Assembly: GCF_009827305.1 (NCBI RefSeq)
Contig: NZ_WTYJ01000001.1
Location: 806,001-870,000, forward strand
DNA from: Croceibacterium xixiisoli
Lineage (GTDB): Bacteria > Pseudomonadota > Alphaproteobacteria > Sphingomonadales > Sphingomonadaceae
Direction: 5' to 3'
DNA: 64,000 nucleotides
This document shows positions 29,301-36,148 of the stretch, piece after piece (the stretch's first letter is position 1; each line of letters opens with the position of its first letter). The position numbers were made by a program, and so were the translations under genes. Under the pieces are notes generated by a model. It searched no databases. It worked only from the letters and a program-made list of their open reading frames with translations, and was not told the DNA's origin.

Positions 29301-29462
29301 GATCGGCTGGGCTGCTTCTGCAGCAGGTTCCTCTTCAGCCACATTTTGGGCGAAGGCGGGGGTGGCGGAGATGCTGATGACGGCGCCGGCGCCGGTCAGT
29401 GCGAGAACACGAAGCGCGCTTCCTGTGCCCAGCCAATGCTTGCGAAGAGTAGAGATTTTCAT
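26397..29462 (-). CDS. TonB-dependent outer-membrane receptor (large sphingomonad type)
   Basis: Second large TonB-dependent transporter (1021 aa). A signal peptide ends at about residue 39 ('SATPAFAQ'), followed by an acidic linker and TonB-box-like 'PIIVTGSRIA'. The plug contains 'LGTDRTLVLANGRRIV' and 'SDALGGVVNFVYRRKF'; the barrel ends in the aromatic 'GRRFYTGARVRF', whose terminal Phe is the usual signal for the BAM complex. The frame is open to 29573, but the ATG at 29462 gives a proper signal peptide and has AAGGGA upstream. It has its own terminator, so the two receptors are probably separate transcripts with a similar control region. The substrate is unknown. Confidence 0.95.
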   Translation of the reverse strand: MKISTLRKHWLGTGSALRVLALTGAGAVISISATPAFAQNVAEEEPAAEAAQPIIVTGSRIASATIESIAPLQVLDATAIADSGVVNIQELLLENPVFGTPTLSRTNSAFLTSGTGVATVDLRALGTDRTLVLANGRRIVASVANSSTVDLNVIPTQFIERVDVLTGGSSAIYGSDALGGVVNFVYRRKFEGIEGQAQYGITERGDDERYLANITAGTNFAEDRGNIMIHLGYSKEGGVLSRERANTYLDDSSKMVGETGLIEDWGVVSEPFLSGFAPQGTFTTRVPNPTPENPNAMSNVSWTYGPGGLLQPCTATNAATCTGLLGSGTGPTGFNRQYYRTIAVPVERYLFSAAGEYEITDKLNFFFEGTYNRTASAREIEPFALASDGSTGVYPATGRMPIEHRVFGIDGLVANGLVPDAIAAVATDTDGDGLKDIGFSRRLTEIGSRNGSTERDFYRFVVGFDGTLFDNRFRWDASYNYGRVTENQTSNGQINIANFRNGLAVMADINDVNGNGSTTDLICIDAEARANGCVPVNIFGAGNISQEAVNYVNAESTYRTGITQQVLQANLSGSPVDLPAGPLGIAVGVEYRQENSYSDYDSLTNLGQNGGNQLPDTSGGFHVAEFFAEVKVPLLADTPFFNYLEVGGAVRLADYSTVGGVTSWNVTAVWSPVEDLRFRGTYAKSVRAPNIGELYSGLAQTFPSGLVDPCEDIGATGGGALGDNCRAAPGVAGNIADNGAFTLTQPDLQGISGFDSGNPDLNEEKSTSWTVGGVFTPRSLGLGNLALTVDYYNIEIKDVIAQFGRQFILNQCYVEGNTDLCQQIIRRPGETSTNSSGSIEFINAPNLNAASIETEGMDVAVNWSAPVGLLGNDRLALRGAYTHIFKWDYFQLPGEAADPSDGEIGMAKDSFTASAAYGTDEFKVNFTGTYRGRSYEDDQFCMSYGYEAKCVSVPAQFYLDMQAQYFVSKSVELYFGIDNLFDKSAPRILTNTTFNTTGTDTAADVYDVFGRRFYTGARVRF

Positions 29463-29783
29463 TGCGGTTGCAGTCCCTTTATTGAGCCACGCACTCGATG
29501 GGGGTTTGCCCTCTTGGGGTTTCGAGCAGAGGCTGAACACGGAATGACTGAGCCAACCGTCGATTGGTTTCAATAATTACTGTTACGCGTGATACCGGAA
29601 GTTTTATGACTGTTGCGAGGCTGCAACATGAATGTTTCATGACAGTACAATCCGGTCACAGTGTGACAATGGCGCCGAGGGGCGTAAACCTCTGGCATTC
29701 TTGATCTGTCGGGCTGTTTGACTAAGGCTGGAAGCAATGGCGTGTCACACCGAGATGGGACCAGCGGAGAGAGGGCAAGCAGC
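29463..29783. promoter_or_regulatory. Divergent control region, TonB receptor / SDR-mtnP
   Basis: 321 bp without a gene between divergent transcription units. It holds several short inverted repeats: TGTTGC-N6-GCAACA (29611-29628), ATGAA-TGT-TTCAT (29628-29640) and GTCACA-G-TGTGAC (29655-29667). It also holds GGTTTCAATA (29566-29575), matching an element upstream of the other receptor. The density of palindromes suggests one or more dimeric regulators, which cannot be named. Confidence 0.5.
29655..29667. promoter_or_regulatory. 13-bp perfect palindrome, candidate operator
   Basis: GTCACA-G-TGTGAC, about 117 bp before the SDR start. It is a perfect dyad, suitable for a dimeric regulator; no family is assigned. 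Confidence 0.35.
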
Positions 29784-30566
29784 ATGAAAATCGACCATTC
29801 GACCGTGGCCGTTGTCACAGGCGGAGCATCGGGACTCGGGGAGGCCAGCGCACGGGCCCTTGCAGCCAAGGGCGTGAAGGTTGCGCTGTTCGATCTGAAT
29901 GAACAGCGTGGCGCGCAGGTCGCGGCGGAGATCGGCGGCATCGCCTGTCGGGTGGATGTGGCGGATGAGGCATCGGTCGATGCCGGCTTTGCCAAGGCTC
30001 GCGCGGCGCATGGGCAGGAACGGGTGCTGGTGTGCTGCGCCGGCGTTGGCACGATTGGCAAGACCGTTCGGCGCGACAAGGAAACCGGCGAAATCGGCCA
30101 CATGCCGGTCGATCTGTTTCTCAAGACCATTCGCGTCAATCTGATGGGCACGTTCCAATGCGTGGCCAAATCCGCCGCCGGAATGATGACGCTGGAGGGG
30201 CTGGACGATGGTGAGCGCGGGGCGATGGTCTGCACCGCTTCCGTGGCGGCGGCAGATGGGCAGATCGGCCAGGTCGCCTATGCCGCGTCCAAGGCGGGGG
30301 TGGCCGGGATGATCCTGCCGATTGCGCGCGATTTCATGAGCGAGGGCATCCGTATAAACAGCATTCTGCCCGGTATCTTCAACACCCCGCTGCTTGCCGG
30401 CCTGCCGGAAAAGGCGCAGCAGGCGCTCGCCGCTGCCGTGCCCTTTCCCAAGCGTCTCGGCCAGCCGGAAGAATATGCCGATCTGGTGATGCTGATGCTG
30501 GAAAACGGGTATTTCAACGGCGAAAACGTGCGGTTGGACGGGGGTATTCGCATGCCCCCGCGTTAA
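29784..30566 (+). CDS. Short-chain dehydrogenase/reductase (3-hydroxyacyl-CoA dehydrogenase type-2-like)
   Basis: Classical SDR oxidoreductase of 260 aa. The cofactor motif is TGGASGLG (residues 12-19), with Asp37 after the second strand pointing to NAD(H). The catalytic residues are Asn119 in 'RVNLMGTFQ', Ser153, and Tyr166/Lys170 in 'YAASKAG'. The pattern around 'LFDLNEQRG' and 'SILPGIFNTPLL' is like type-2 3-hydroxyacyl-CoA dehydrogenases, which act in fatty-acid or isoleucine breakdown; the exact substrate is inferred. The ATG at 29784 (GAGAGAGG upstream) was chosen over the open frame from 29718. mtnP follows after 15 bp. Confidence 0.92.
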   Translation: MKIDHSTVAVVTGGASGLGEASARALAAKGVKVALFDLNEQRGAQVAAEIGGIACRVDVADEASVDAGFAKARAAHGQERVLVCCAGVGTIGKTVRRDKETGEIGHMPVDLFLKTIRVNLMGTFQCVAKSAAGMMTLEGLDDGERGAMVCTASVAAADGQIGQVAYAASKAGVAGMILPIARDFMSEGIRINSILPGIFNTPLLAGLPEKAQQALAAAVPFPKRLGQPEEYADLVMLMLENGYFNGENVRLDGGIRMPPR

Positions 30567-30581
30567 AGGGGGTGGGGCGTC

Positions 30582-31448
30582 ATGGCGCAATGGCATATCG
30601 GGATCATCGGCGGTTCGGGCCTCTATCACCCGGGCACGCTGGATGAGGCGCAGGAACACACGCTCGAAAGTCCGTTCGGCCAGCCGTCGGGCCCGATCAC
30701 CAGCGGGCGGATCGGCGGTGTTCGCTTCAGTTTCATCGCCCGGCATGGGGCCGGACACCGGCTGTCGCCATCGGCGATCAATTATCGGGCGAATATCGAT
30801 GCGCTGAAACGCTGCGGGGTGACCGATCTGCTGGCCATTTCGGCGATCGGATCGCTGCGGGAAGAGATTGCGCCGGGCCAGTTCGTGCTGGCCGATCAGT
30901 TCATCGACCGCACGCAATCGCGTGATCGGACCTTCTTCGATGGGAGTATCGTGGCCCACGTAGGGCTGGCGGATCCGGTCTGTTCGCGCCTGTCCGATTG
31001 GGTCGGGCAGGCTGCGCGGCAGGCGGGGGCCATGGTTCATGACAGGGGCTGCTATGTCGCCATTGAAGGACCGCAATTTTCCACCGGCGCGGAAAGCCGG
31101 ATGTTCCGCAGTTGGGGCGGGGATGTGATCGGCATGACCGCTATGCCCGAAGCGCGCCTCGCGCGGGAGGCGGAACTGCCCTACGCCCTGCTAGGCATGG
31201 TGACCGACTACGATGGCTGGCGGGAGGGGGAGGAGCCCGTCGCCGTGCCGGAAATCCTGCGAATCATGCGCGCGAATGCCGAAACGGCCCGTGCCGTACT
31301 GGTACGGCTAGCCGCCTTGCTGCCGTCCGTGCGGAATATCAGCCCGATCGATTCCGCGCTGGAGGGCGCGATCATCACCCCGCGAACACAATGGGATGCC
31401 GCAGATTTCCAGCGGATTCACGGGGTTGCCGGTCGTGTCCTGAAATAG
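30582..31448 (+). CDS. mtnP: S-methyl-5'-thioadenosine phosphorylase
   Basis: Purine nucleoside phosphorylase family-2 enzyme (288 aa) that splits methylthioadenosine with phosphate into adenine and methylthioribose-1-phosphate, recycling the by-product of polyamine and homoserine-lactone synthesis. Diagnostic stretches are 'IGIIGGSGLY' (phosphate site), 'FIARHGAGHRLSPSAINYRA', 'CYVAIEGPQFSTGAES' and 'VIGMTAMPEARLAREAE'. An MTI- or guanosine-preferring relative is possible, because these enzymes differ by a few base-contact residues. It follows the SDR gene closely, with no other methionine-salvage gene nearby in the window. Confidence 0.92.
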   Translation: MAQWHIGIIGGSGLYHPGTLDEAQEHTLESPFGQPSGPITSGRIGGVRFSFIARHGAGHRLSPSAINYRANIDALKRCGVTDLLAISAIGSLREEIAPGQFVLADQFIDRTQSRDRTFFDGSIVAHVGLADPVCSRLSDWVGQAARQAGAMVHDRGCYVAIEGPQFSTGAESRMFRSWGGDVIGMTAMPEARLAREAELPYALLGMVTDYDGWREGEEPVAVPEILRIMRANAETARAVLVRLAALLPSVRNISPIDSALEGAIITPRTQWDAADFQRIHGVAGRVLK

Positions 31449-31470
31449 ACGTTCGACGAAACATATTGAC

Positions 31471-31484
31471 GTTTCAAAGGAAAC
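31471..31484. promoter_or_regulatory. Candidate MarR autoregulatory operator
   Basis: Perfect inverted repeat GTTTC-AAAG-GAAAC, 43 bp before the marR ATG and overlapping the end of a TTGACG box (31466-31471). A repressor bound here would cover the promoter. Position and symmetry fit autoregulation by the MarR protein. Confidence 0.45.
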
Positions 31485-31526
31485 AAACTTGCAAAGAGTT
31501 GCGCAGTCGATCTAATCGGCGGCGTT

Positions 31527-32015
31527 ATGAAAACCACCGCCCCTGCCACCGCTCTTGCAGAATTCATGCCTTATCAACTCTCTGTGACGTCGAATGCCGT
31601 CAGCGGCAGAATTGCGCTCGAATACCGCAACCGTTTCGGGCTGAGCATTCCCGAATGGCGGGTCATGGCGGTGCTGGGCGATTCCGGCATGCTGACGCAG
31701 CGGGATCTCACGCGCATGACCCTGATGGACAAGGTGGCTGTGAACCGGGCGTGCAAGACGCTGGAAGAACGCGCGCTGGCCACCCGCCTGCCCAATGAAC
31801 AGGATGGCCGGTCGCATCTGGTCGAATTGACCGAGGCCGGATGCCGCATGCATTCCGAGATCATGCCGCTGGCGGTCGAGATGGAAGGGCGCATTTTCAG
31901 TGGTCTGACTGCAGAGGAACGACAGTTGTTTCGCGATCTGCTGAAGAAGGTTCGCAATCAGGTCGGCGATCTGGAGAAGGTTGCGGACGCCAACGGCAGC
32001 TTCGGCGTTCAATAG
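31527..32015 (+). CDS. MarR family winged-helix transcriptional regulator
   Basis: Dimeric DNA-binding regulator of 162 aa. The winged helix-turn-helix is seen in 'LSIPEWRVMAVLG' (helix 2), 'MLTQRDLTRMTLMDKVAVNR' (HTH) and 'DGRSHLVELTEAG' (wing), flanked by N- and C-terminal dimer helices. The ligand is unknown, but MarR proteins often sense phenolics or carboxylates and repress nearby genes. A palindrome in its own promoter (31471-31484) suggests autoregulation. It may also control the SDR/mtnP pair just upstream, from which it is separated by 78 bp. A strong terminator follows at 32042-32083. Confidence 0.93.
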   Translation: MKTTAPATALAEFMPYQLSVTSNAVSGRIALEYRNRFGLSIPEWRVMAVLGDSGMLTQRDLTRMTLMDKVAVNRACKTLEERALATRLPNEQDGRSHLVELTEAGCRMHSEIMPLAVEMEGRIFSGLTAEERQLFRDLLKKVRNQVGDLEKVADANGSFGVQ

Positions 32016-32041
32016 AGCGGATTCCGCGTTCGGCCCCCGAA

Positions 32042-32083
32042 AAACAAGAAGCCCCGGTTCGCAGGAACCGGGGCTTCTTGTTT
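32042..32083. terminator. Bidirectional intrinsic terminator
   Basis: An 18-bp perfect stem (AAACAAGAAGCCCCGGTT and its complement) around a CGCAGG loop, with A- and T-rich ends. It separates the marR gene from the convergent Tad pilus operon. Confidence 0.93.
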
Positions 32084-32107
32084 GCCATCACGCTTTTGCC
32101 GTCCGGA

Positions 32108-33127
32108 TCATTTCGGCGGGCCGCCAGGACCATCGCCGGAAAATGCATCCGAGATCGAACAGGCTGCCGGGCCCAGAATGACGACGAACAGCGTCGGCAG
32201 GATGAACAGGATCAGGGGCACGGTCATGATCGCCGGCAGTCGCGCCGCCTTTTCTTCCGCCCGCATCATGCGTTCATTGCGGAATTCGGCGGACAGCACA
32301 CGCAGCGCGGACGAAAGCGGCGTACCATAACGTTCTGTCTGGATCATGGTCGTGACCACGCCGCGCACGGCATCCAGGTCGACGCGATAGGCCAGGTTTT
32401 CGAAGGCCTGGCGCCGTTCGGTCAGGAATGCGAGCTCAATGGCGGTCAGCGCGAATTCTTCGCCGAGTTCAGGGTAGGCCCGGCCCAGTTCACGCGCGAC
32501 GCGGTTGAAGGCGCTGTCGACGGTCAGGCCGGCTTCGGCGCAGATGACCAACAGGTCCAGCGCATCGGGCAGGCCCTTGCGAATGGCGGCCAGGCGCTTG
32601 GTCGCCATGTTCTGCAGATAGATTTCCGGTCCCTTGTAGCCCAGGATCACCATTCCGGCGAAACCGCAGAAACGCTTGAAGCTGCTCCATTCGGGGAAGG
32701 TGTCGGACCAGTAGAACAGCACCACCCCGATAAAGCCGAGCACGATCGGCAAGACCATGCGGGCGAAAATCACCGCAACGGCCAGTTCCTTGTTGCGGAT
32801 GCCGGCCTGGGCCAGCTTGTGCTGGATAACCTTGACCTGGCTTTCTTGCAGGACCTTCATCCGCTCCAGCCGGCCCTTGAGCTTGTCGGTGGTGTCGGTC
32901 CGGCGGGTCAGGTTCTGGCGCTTGCGTGCCGATGGCGCAGATATGCCGGCCTTCAGCTCGTTGCGCCGGGCGGCCAGCGCCTTTACGCGCTTGCTCATCG
33001 GATCGGACACGGTGATGGCGGCATAGATCGCGACCAGCACGGCAAGGGCCGTCAGACCGACCAGGATCGTCCCGACGAACACGACGTCGACGCCGAGCAA
33101 GGTCGGGGAGGGAGGCGCGTGGATCAT
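32108..33127 (-). CDS. tadC: Tad pilus inner-membrane platform protein TadC
   Basis: Type II secretion F-domain protein (339 aa), one of two platform proteins of the Tad/Flp pilus machine. An N-terminal membrane helix ('VVFVGTILVGLTALAVLVAI', about residues 15-34) is followed by a cytoplasmic basic region, a pair of helices near residues 120-160 and the T2SSF domain ('LDLLVICAEAGLTVDSAFNR', about residues 190-300). A membrane helix lies at the C-terminus ('IMTVPLILFILPTLFVVIL'). It is last in the cpaA-to-tadC operon, 19 bp after tadB. The partner ATPase CpaF is not encoded in the operon. Confidence 0.93.
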   Translation of the reverse strand: MIHAPPSPTLLGVDVVFVGTILVGLTALAVLVAIYAAITVSDPMSKRVKALAARRNELKAGISAPSARKRQNLTRRTDTTDKLKGRLERMKVLQESQVKVIQHKLAQAGIRNKELAVAVIFARMVLPIVLGFIGVVLFYWSDTFPEWSSFKRFCGFAGMVILGYKGPEIYLQNMATKRLAAIRKGLPDALDLLVICAEAGLTVDSAFNRVARELGRAYPELGEEFALTAIELAFLTERRQAFENLAYRVDLDAVRGVVTTMIQTERYGTPLSSALRVLSAEFRNERMMRAEEKAARLPAIMTVPLILFILPTLFVVILGPAACSISDAFSGDGPGGPPK

Positions 33128-33146
33128 TGTGTTTCTCGCTCTCCGG

Positions 33147-34118
33147 TCAGATTTCGAAATTGACCATTTTGGCCATGATGAACCCGCCGATGCTCATCCA
33201 GACAAGGCCGCCGATCCCGGCTATGATCAGCCGGTCATCGATGAAAAAATTCTCGATGTAGGTCGGGTTGACCGTCCAGACGAGGCCGAAGACGATGAAG
33301 GGCAGCGAGCCGACGATATAGGCAGAGGCTTTCGATTCCGAACTCATCGCCTTGATCTTCAGCTTCATCTGCGCGCGCTTGCGCAGCACGTCGGACAGGT
33401 TGGACAGGGTTTCCGCCAGATTGCCGCCGGTTTCGCGCTGGATCGCCAGGGTGATGACGAAGAACTGGAATTCCGGCGTGCCCAGCCGGTCGGCCGTGTC
33501 CTGCAGCGCGTCTTCCATCGTGCGGCCGATCTTGATCCGTTCGACCACGCCGCGAAATTCATCGCCCACCGGGCCAGGGATTTCCGTGGAAATGACGCTG
33601 AGGGTTTCGCCTACGGGCAGGCCAGAGCGCAGACCGCGCACCAGCAGATCGATGGCATCGGGGAATTTGCTGGTGAAGCTGTTGATCCGCTTGTTGATCA
33701 GATAGCCGACGACCATGTGTGGCAGACCGGCACCCACAACCAGTCCGACACCCAGGGAAAGAGGCAGGGCGCCGGTGCGCAGCAGCATGAACAGCGTCAC
33801 CACCACCATCAGCCCGAGCGAGGCATAGAGGTAATGCGCCACTGTCCAGCTCTTGCCGGTCTGGCGCAGCCGCACCTGCAGGCCCTCGATCCGCGAGCCG
33901 GCGCCGGCGACCTTGTGAAAGCGCGTCTTGCGTGATGCAATCGCCTTGCGCAGCTGGGATTCCACGCGCGCGCTGGTGCTGTCGGAATGGCGCAGCCGCA
34001 GGCTCTGCAGCCGGCGCTGGCTTTCCTTGCCGGCGGAGGGGCCCCCCATCAACAGAAAGGCGATGGCGAGCAGCAGCGCGATGCAGATGCCGGCCAAGAT
34101 GATCTGGATATTATCCAT
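33147..34118 (-). CDS. tadB: Tad pilus inner-membrane platform protein TadB
   Basis: Second T2SSF-domain platform protein (323 aa). It begins with a membrane helix ('IILAGICIALLLAIAFLLMG'). Two further hydrophobic segments ('ASLGLMVVVTLFMLL' and 'LSLGVGLVVGAGLPHMVVG') precede the F domain ('FPDAIDLLVRGLRSGLPVGE', 'FFVITLAIQRETGGNLAETL'), and a C-terminal helix pair ends the protein. TadB and TadC are thought to form the rotor or platform contacted by the hexameric ATPase. The ATG at 34118 lies 77 bp after the cpaE stop, exactly where cpaF is normally found; a 25-codon frame (34111-34188) fills this gap and overlaps the tadB start. Confidence 0.94.
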   Translation of the reverse strand: MDNIQIILAGICIALLLAIAFLLMGGPSAGKESQRRLQSLRLRHSDSTSARVESQLRKAIASRKTRFHKVAGAGSRIEGLQVRLRQTGKSWTVAHYLYASLGLMVVVTLFMLLRTGALPLSLGVGLVVGAGLPHMVVGYLINKRINSFTSKFPDAIDLLVRGLRSGLPVGETLSVISTEIPGPVGDEFRGVVERIKIGRTMEDALQDTADRLGTPEFQFFVITLAIQRETGGNLAETLSNLSDVLRKRAQMKLKIKAMSSESKASAYIVGSLPFIVFGLVWTVNPTYIENFFIDDRLIIAGIGGLVWMSIGGFIMAKMVNFEI

Positions 34119-34195
34119 TGTGCGCTTTCGCCCGTCCCTTGAACATCAGAACCATGATGGCGCTGCCGCTGGTGCGGCGTGCCACCATGAATTGG

Positions 34196-35473
34196 CTATG
34201 CCTTTTCCAGGCTCACTGCGGGCTTGCCCTTCTTGGAAAGGAGAGATTTCAAATCCAGCCTGGCCAGCAGCGATCCACCGCCCGCAGGGGCGATCGATCC
34301 GTCGTCTGACCCGACGATGGCCTTGGCGATATCGCGCATGACCGCGCCCGGCTTGGTCGCCCGGTTCGCTTCGGCGAAGGTCTGCCCCAGCTTGGCCGCA
34401 TGGCTGGCGGCCTTCTGATCGTATGGGATGATGTAATCGAGCTTGCGTTCGATCGACGCCTCGAAATCGCCCTTGCTGATTTCCACCAGACCCGGCTGCA
34501 TCTTGTTGGCGACCAGGATCGGGTGTGCGCCCGGGGCATGCGATTTCAGCCAGGACAGGATGCGAATGGTATCGCGCGCCGATGCCAGCGTCATTTCCGT
34601 TACCAGCATCACCGTGTTCACATCGTTCAGCAGATGCGGGAAATTGATCAGCATGTTCCGCGGCAGATCGACCACGGTCATTTCGAACGCCTGCTTGAAG
34701 CCTTCCTGCAATTGCACGAAGGCCGAACCATCGGTCAGCAGCGGCGAATGGATCGGGGCTTCGGCCGAAAGAATGGCCAGATTGTCATTGGCGCGGATCA
34801 TCGCGCGTTCGATGAACAGCCCGTCGATACGGCTGGGGTTCTCGATCGCGTCGGTCAGGCCACGGCCCGGTTCCAGATCCAGGCTCAGCGCGCCGGTGCC
34901 GAAATGCACATCGAGATCGAGCAGGGCTGTCGGCATGGCATGATCGGTGCTGAACAGCCAGGCGAGCGAGGTGGCGAGCGTCGAACCGCCCACGCCGCCG
35001 CGCGTGCCGACCACGGCCATCGACAGATGGCGCTTTGCCGCCTCCGCCTCACCGCTGCGCGGGGCGCTGAAAACGGCCTGAGCTTGGGTCAGCGCATCGC
35101 GCAGCATGGCGGGCGACAGCGGCTTGAGCAGATAGTCATGGATCCCGCTCGACAGCAGATCGCGATACAGGCGCACATCATTGACCTGGCCAATGGCGAT
35201 GACGACCGTTCCGGGCTCGCACACTTCGGCCAGACCGTTGATGTCGTTCAGCGGATCGCCGCTTTCCGAAAGATCGACCAGCAGAATGGCCGGGCTCGCG
35301 GCGATGGACAGCGATTGCACCGCATTGCGCAGGCCGCCCTTGTTGCACTTCTCAGGCTGCCAGCCCATCTCGATCGCCACCGGACGCAGCACATCGAGCG
35401 AGGCTTCGTCGCAGATATAGGCGGCAAAGGGATCGCGATTGCCCAGCGGGCCTGGTTTCCAGGGTGCGTTCAT
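34196..35473 (-). CDS. cpaE: Pilus assembly/localisation protein CpaE (TadZ)
   Basis: Protein of 425 aa that places the Tad machine in the cell, often at a pole. The N-terminal part (about residues 20-140) is an atypical receiver-like domain ('ILLVDLSESGDPLNDINGL'). The C-terminal part is a ParA/MinD-like ATPase with a degenerate Walker A, 'GTRGGVGGSTLA', as usual for CpaE, followed by 'TALLDLDVHFGTGALSLDLE' and 'MTVVDLPRNM'. The stop of cpaD lies 1 bp before the cpaE ATG region (tight coupling). In related genomes cpaF follows cpaE; here tadB follows directly. Confidence 0.94.
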   Translation of the reverse strand: MNAPWKPGPLGNRDPFAAYICDEASLDVLRPVAIEMGWQPEKCNKGGLRNAVQSLSIAASPAILLVDLSESGDPLNDINGLAEVCEPGTVVIAIGQVNDVRLYRDLLSSGIHDYLLKPLSPAMLRDALTQAQAVFSAPRSGEAEAAKRHLSMAVVGTRGGVGGSTLATSLAWLFSTDHAMPTALLDLDVHFGTGALSLDLEPGRGLTDAIENPSRIDGLFIERAMIRANDNLAILSAEAPIHSPLLTDGSAFVQLQEGFKQAFEMTVVDLPRNMLINFPHLLNDVNTVMLVTEMTLASARDTIRILSWLKSHAPGAHPILVANKMQPGLVEISKGDFEASIERKLDYIIPYDQKAASHAAKLGQTFAEANRATKPGAVMRDIAKAIVGSDDGSIAPAGGGSLLARLDLKSLLSKKGKPAVSLEKA

Positions 35474-35474
35474 A

Positions 35475-36143
35475 TCAGTTTCCTTGCCCCGTCGTGGCGG
35501 TGGTGCTCAGCGCCTGATTGCCCGTGGGCGGACGCACGCGGTAGGCATCGATCGCCTTGTTCGACGTCATGATCGCCGTATCGCCGGTGTCGCGGGCCCC
35601 CTGGATCAGATGGTCGGGGTTGGCGACCATGGCGGCGAGATTGCTGTTGGTGGCGCAGCCGAAATTGGGCGATGTGTGATTGCCGAGATGGTTGGCGCTG
35701 CGCCCTTCCCAATTGGGGCAGGATGGCACGCTCGCCACCGCACGGCTGATCACCACGCGGACCGCACCGACCGGCGGTACGCCTTCGCTGGCGGCCGCCC
35801 CATCGGACAGTCTCAGCCCATGCTGCCCGACCAGCGCCGCGATATCTTCGCGCGTGGCATGGCTGACGCTGCGCCCATCGATGGCGACCTGATCGCCATA
35901 ACCCAGGTTCATGGCGGTGAACCAATCCGCCAGCCGGCGCTTGTCCGGTGCGGCCAGGCCGCTGGAGCCGGCAGAAACATCCAGCGCGAAACTGCGGTGA
36001 TCGACCACCGGCTGGTGGACGCTGTTGAGCGAACGGTTGGCCTGGGCCGGCCCGCCGGACTGGCAGGCACCGAGCGCAAGGCCGAGCGAAATGGCGAGGG
36101 CAGCGGCGGCCGCTTGCTTGTGGCGAAGGAGCATCGTGGTCAC
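35475..36143 (-). CDS. cpaD: CpaD-type pilus assembly lipoprotein
   Basis: Outer-membrane associated protein (222 aa) that supports the CpaC secretin. It has a lipoprotein signal ending in 'LGLALGAC' (Cys at about residue 27). The CpaD-like domain includes 'RRLADWFTAMNLGYGDQVAI' in the middle and 'SCPNWEGRSANHLGNHTSPN' with 'FGCATNSNLAAMVANPDHLI', the family's most conserved region. The gene starts 5 bp after the cpaC stop and ends 1 bp before cpaE, as expected for a single operon. Confidence 0.93.
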   Translation of the reverse strand: MTTMLLRHKQAAAAALAISLGLALGACQSGGPAQANRSLNSVHQPVVDHRSFALDVSAGSSGLAAPDKRRLADWFTAMNLGYGDQVAIDGRSVSHATREDIAALVGQHGLRLSDGAAASEGVPPVGAVRVVISRAVASVPSCPNWEGRSANHLGNHTSPNFGCATNSNLAAMVANPDHLIQGARDTGDTAIMTSNKAIDAYRVRPPTGNQALSTTATTGQGN

Positions 36144-36148
36144 CTTTC

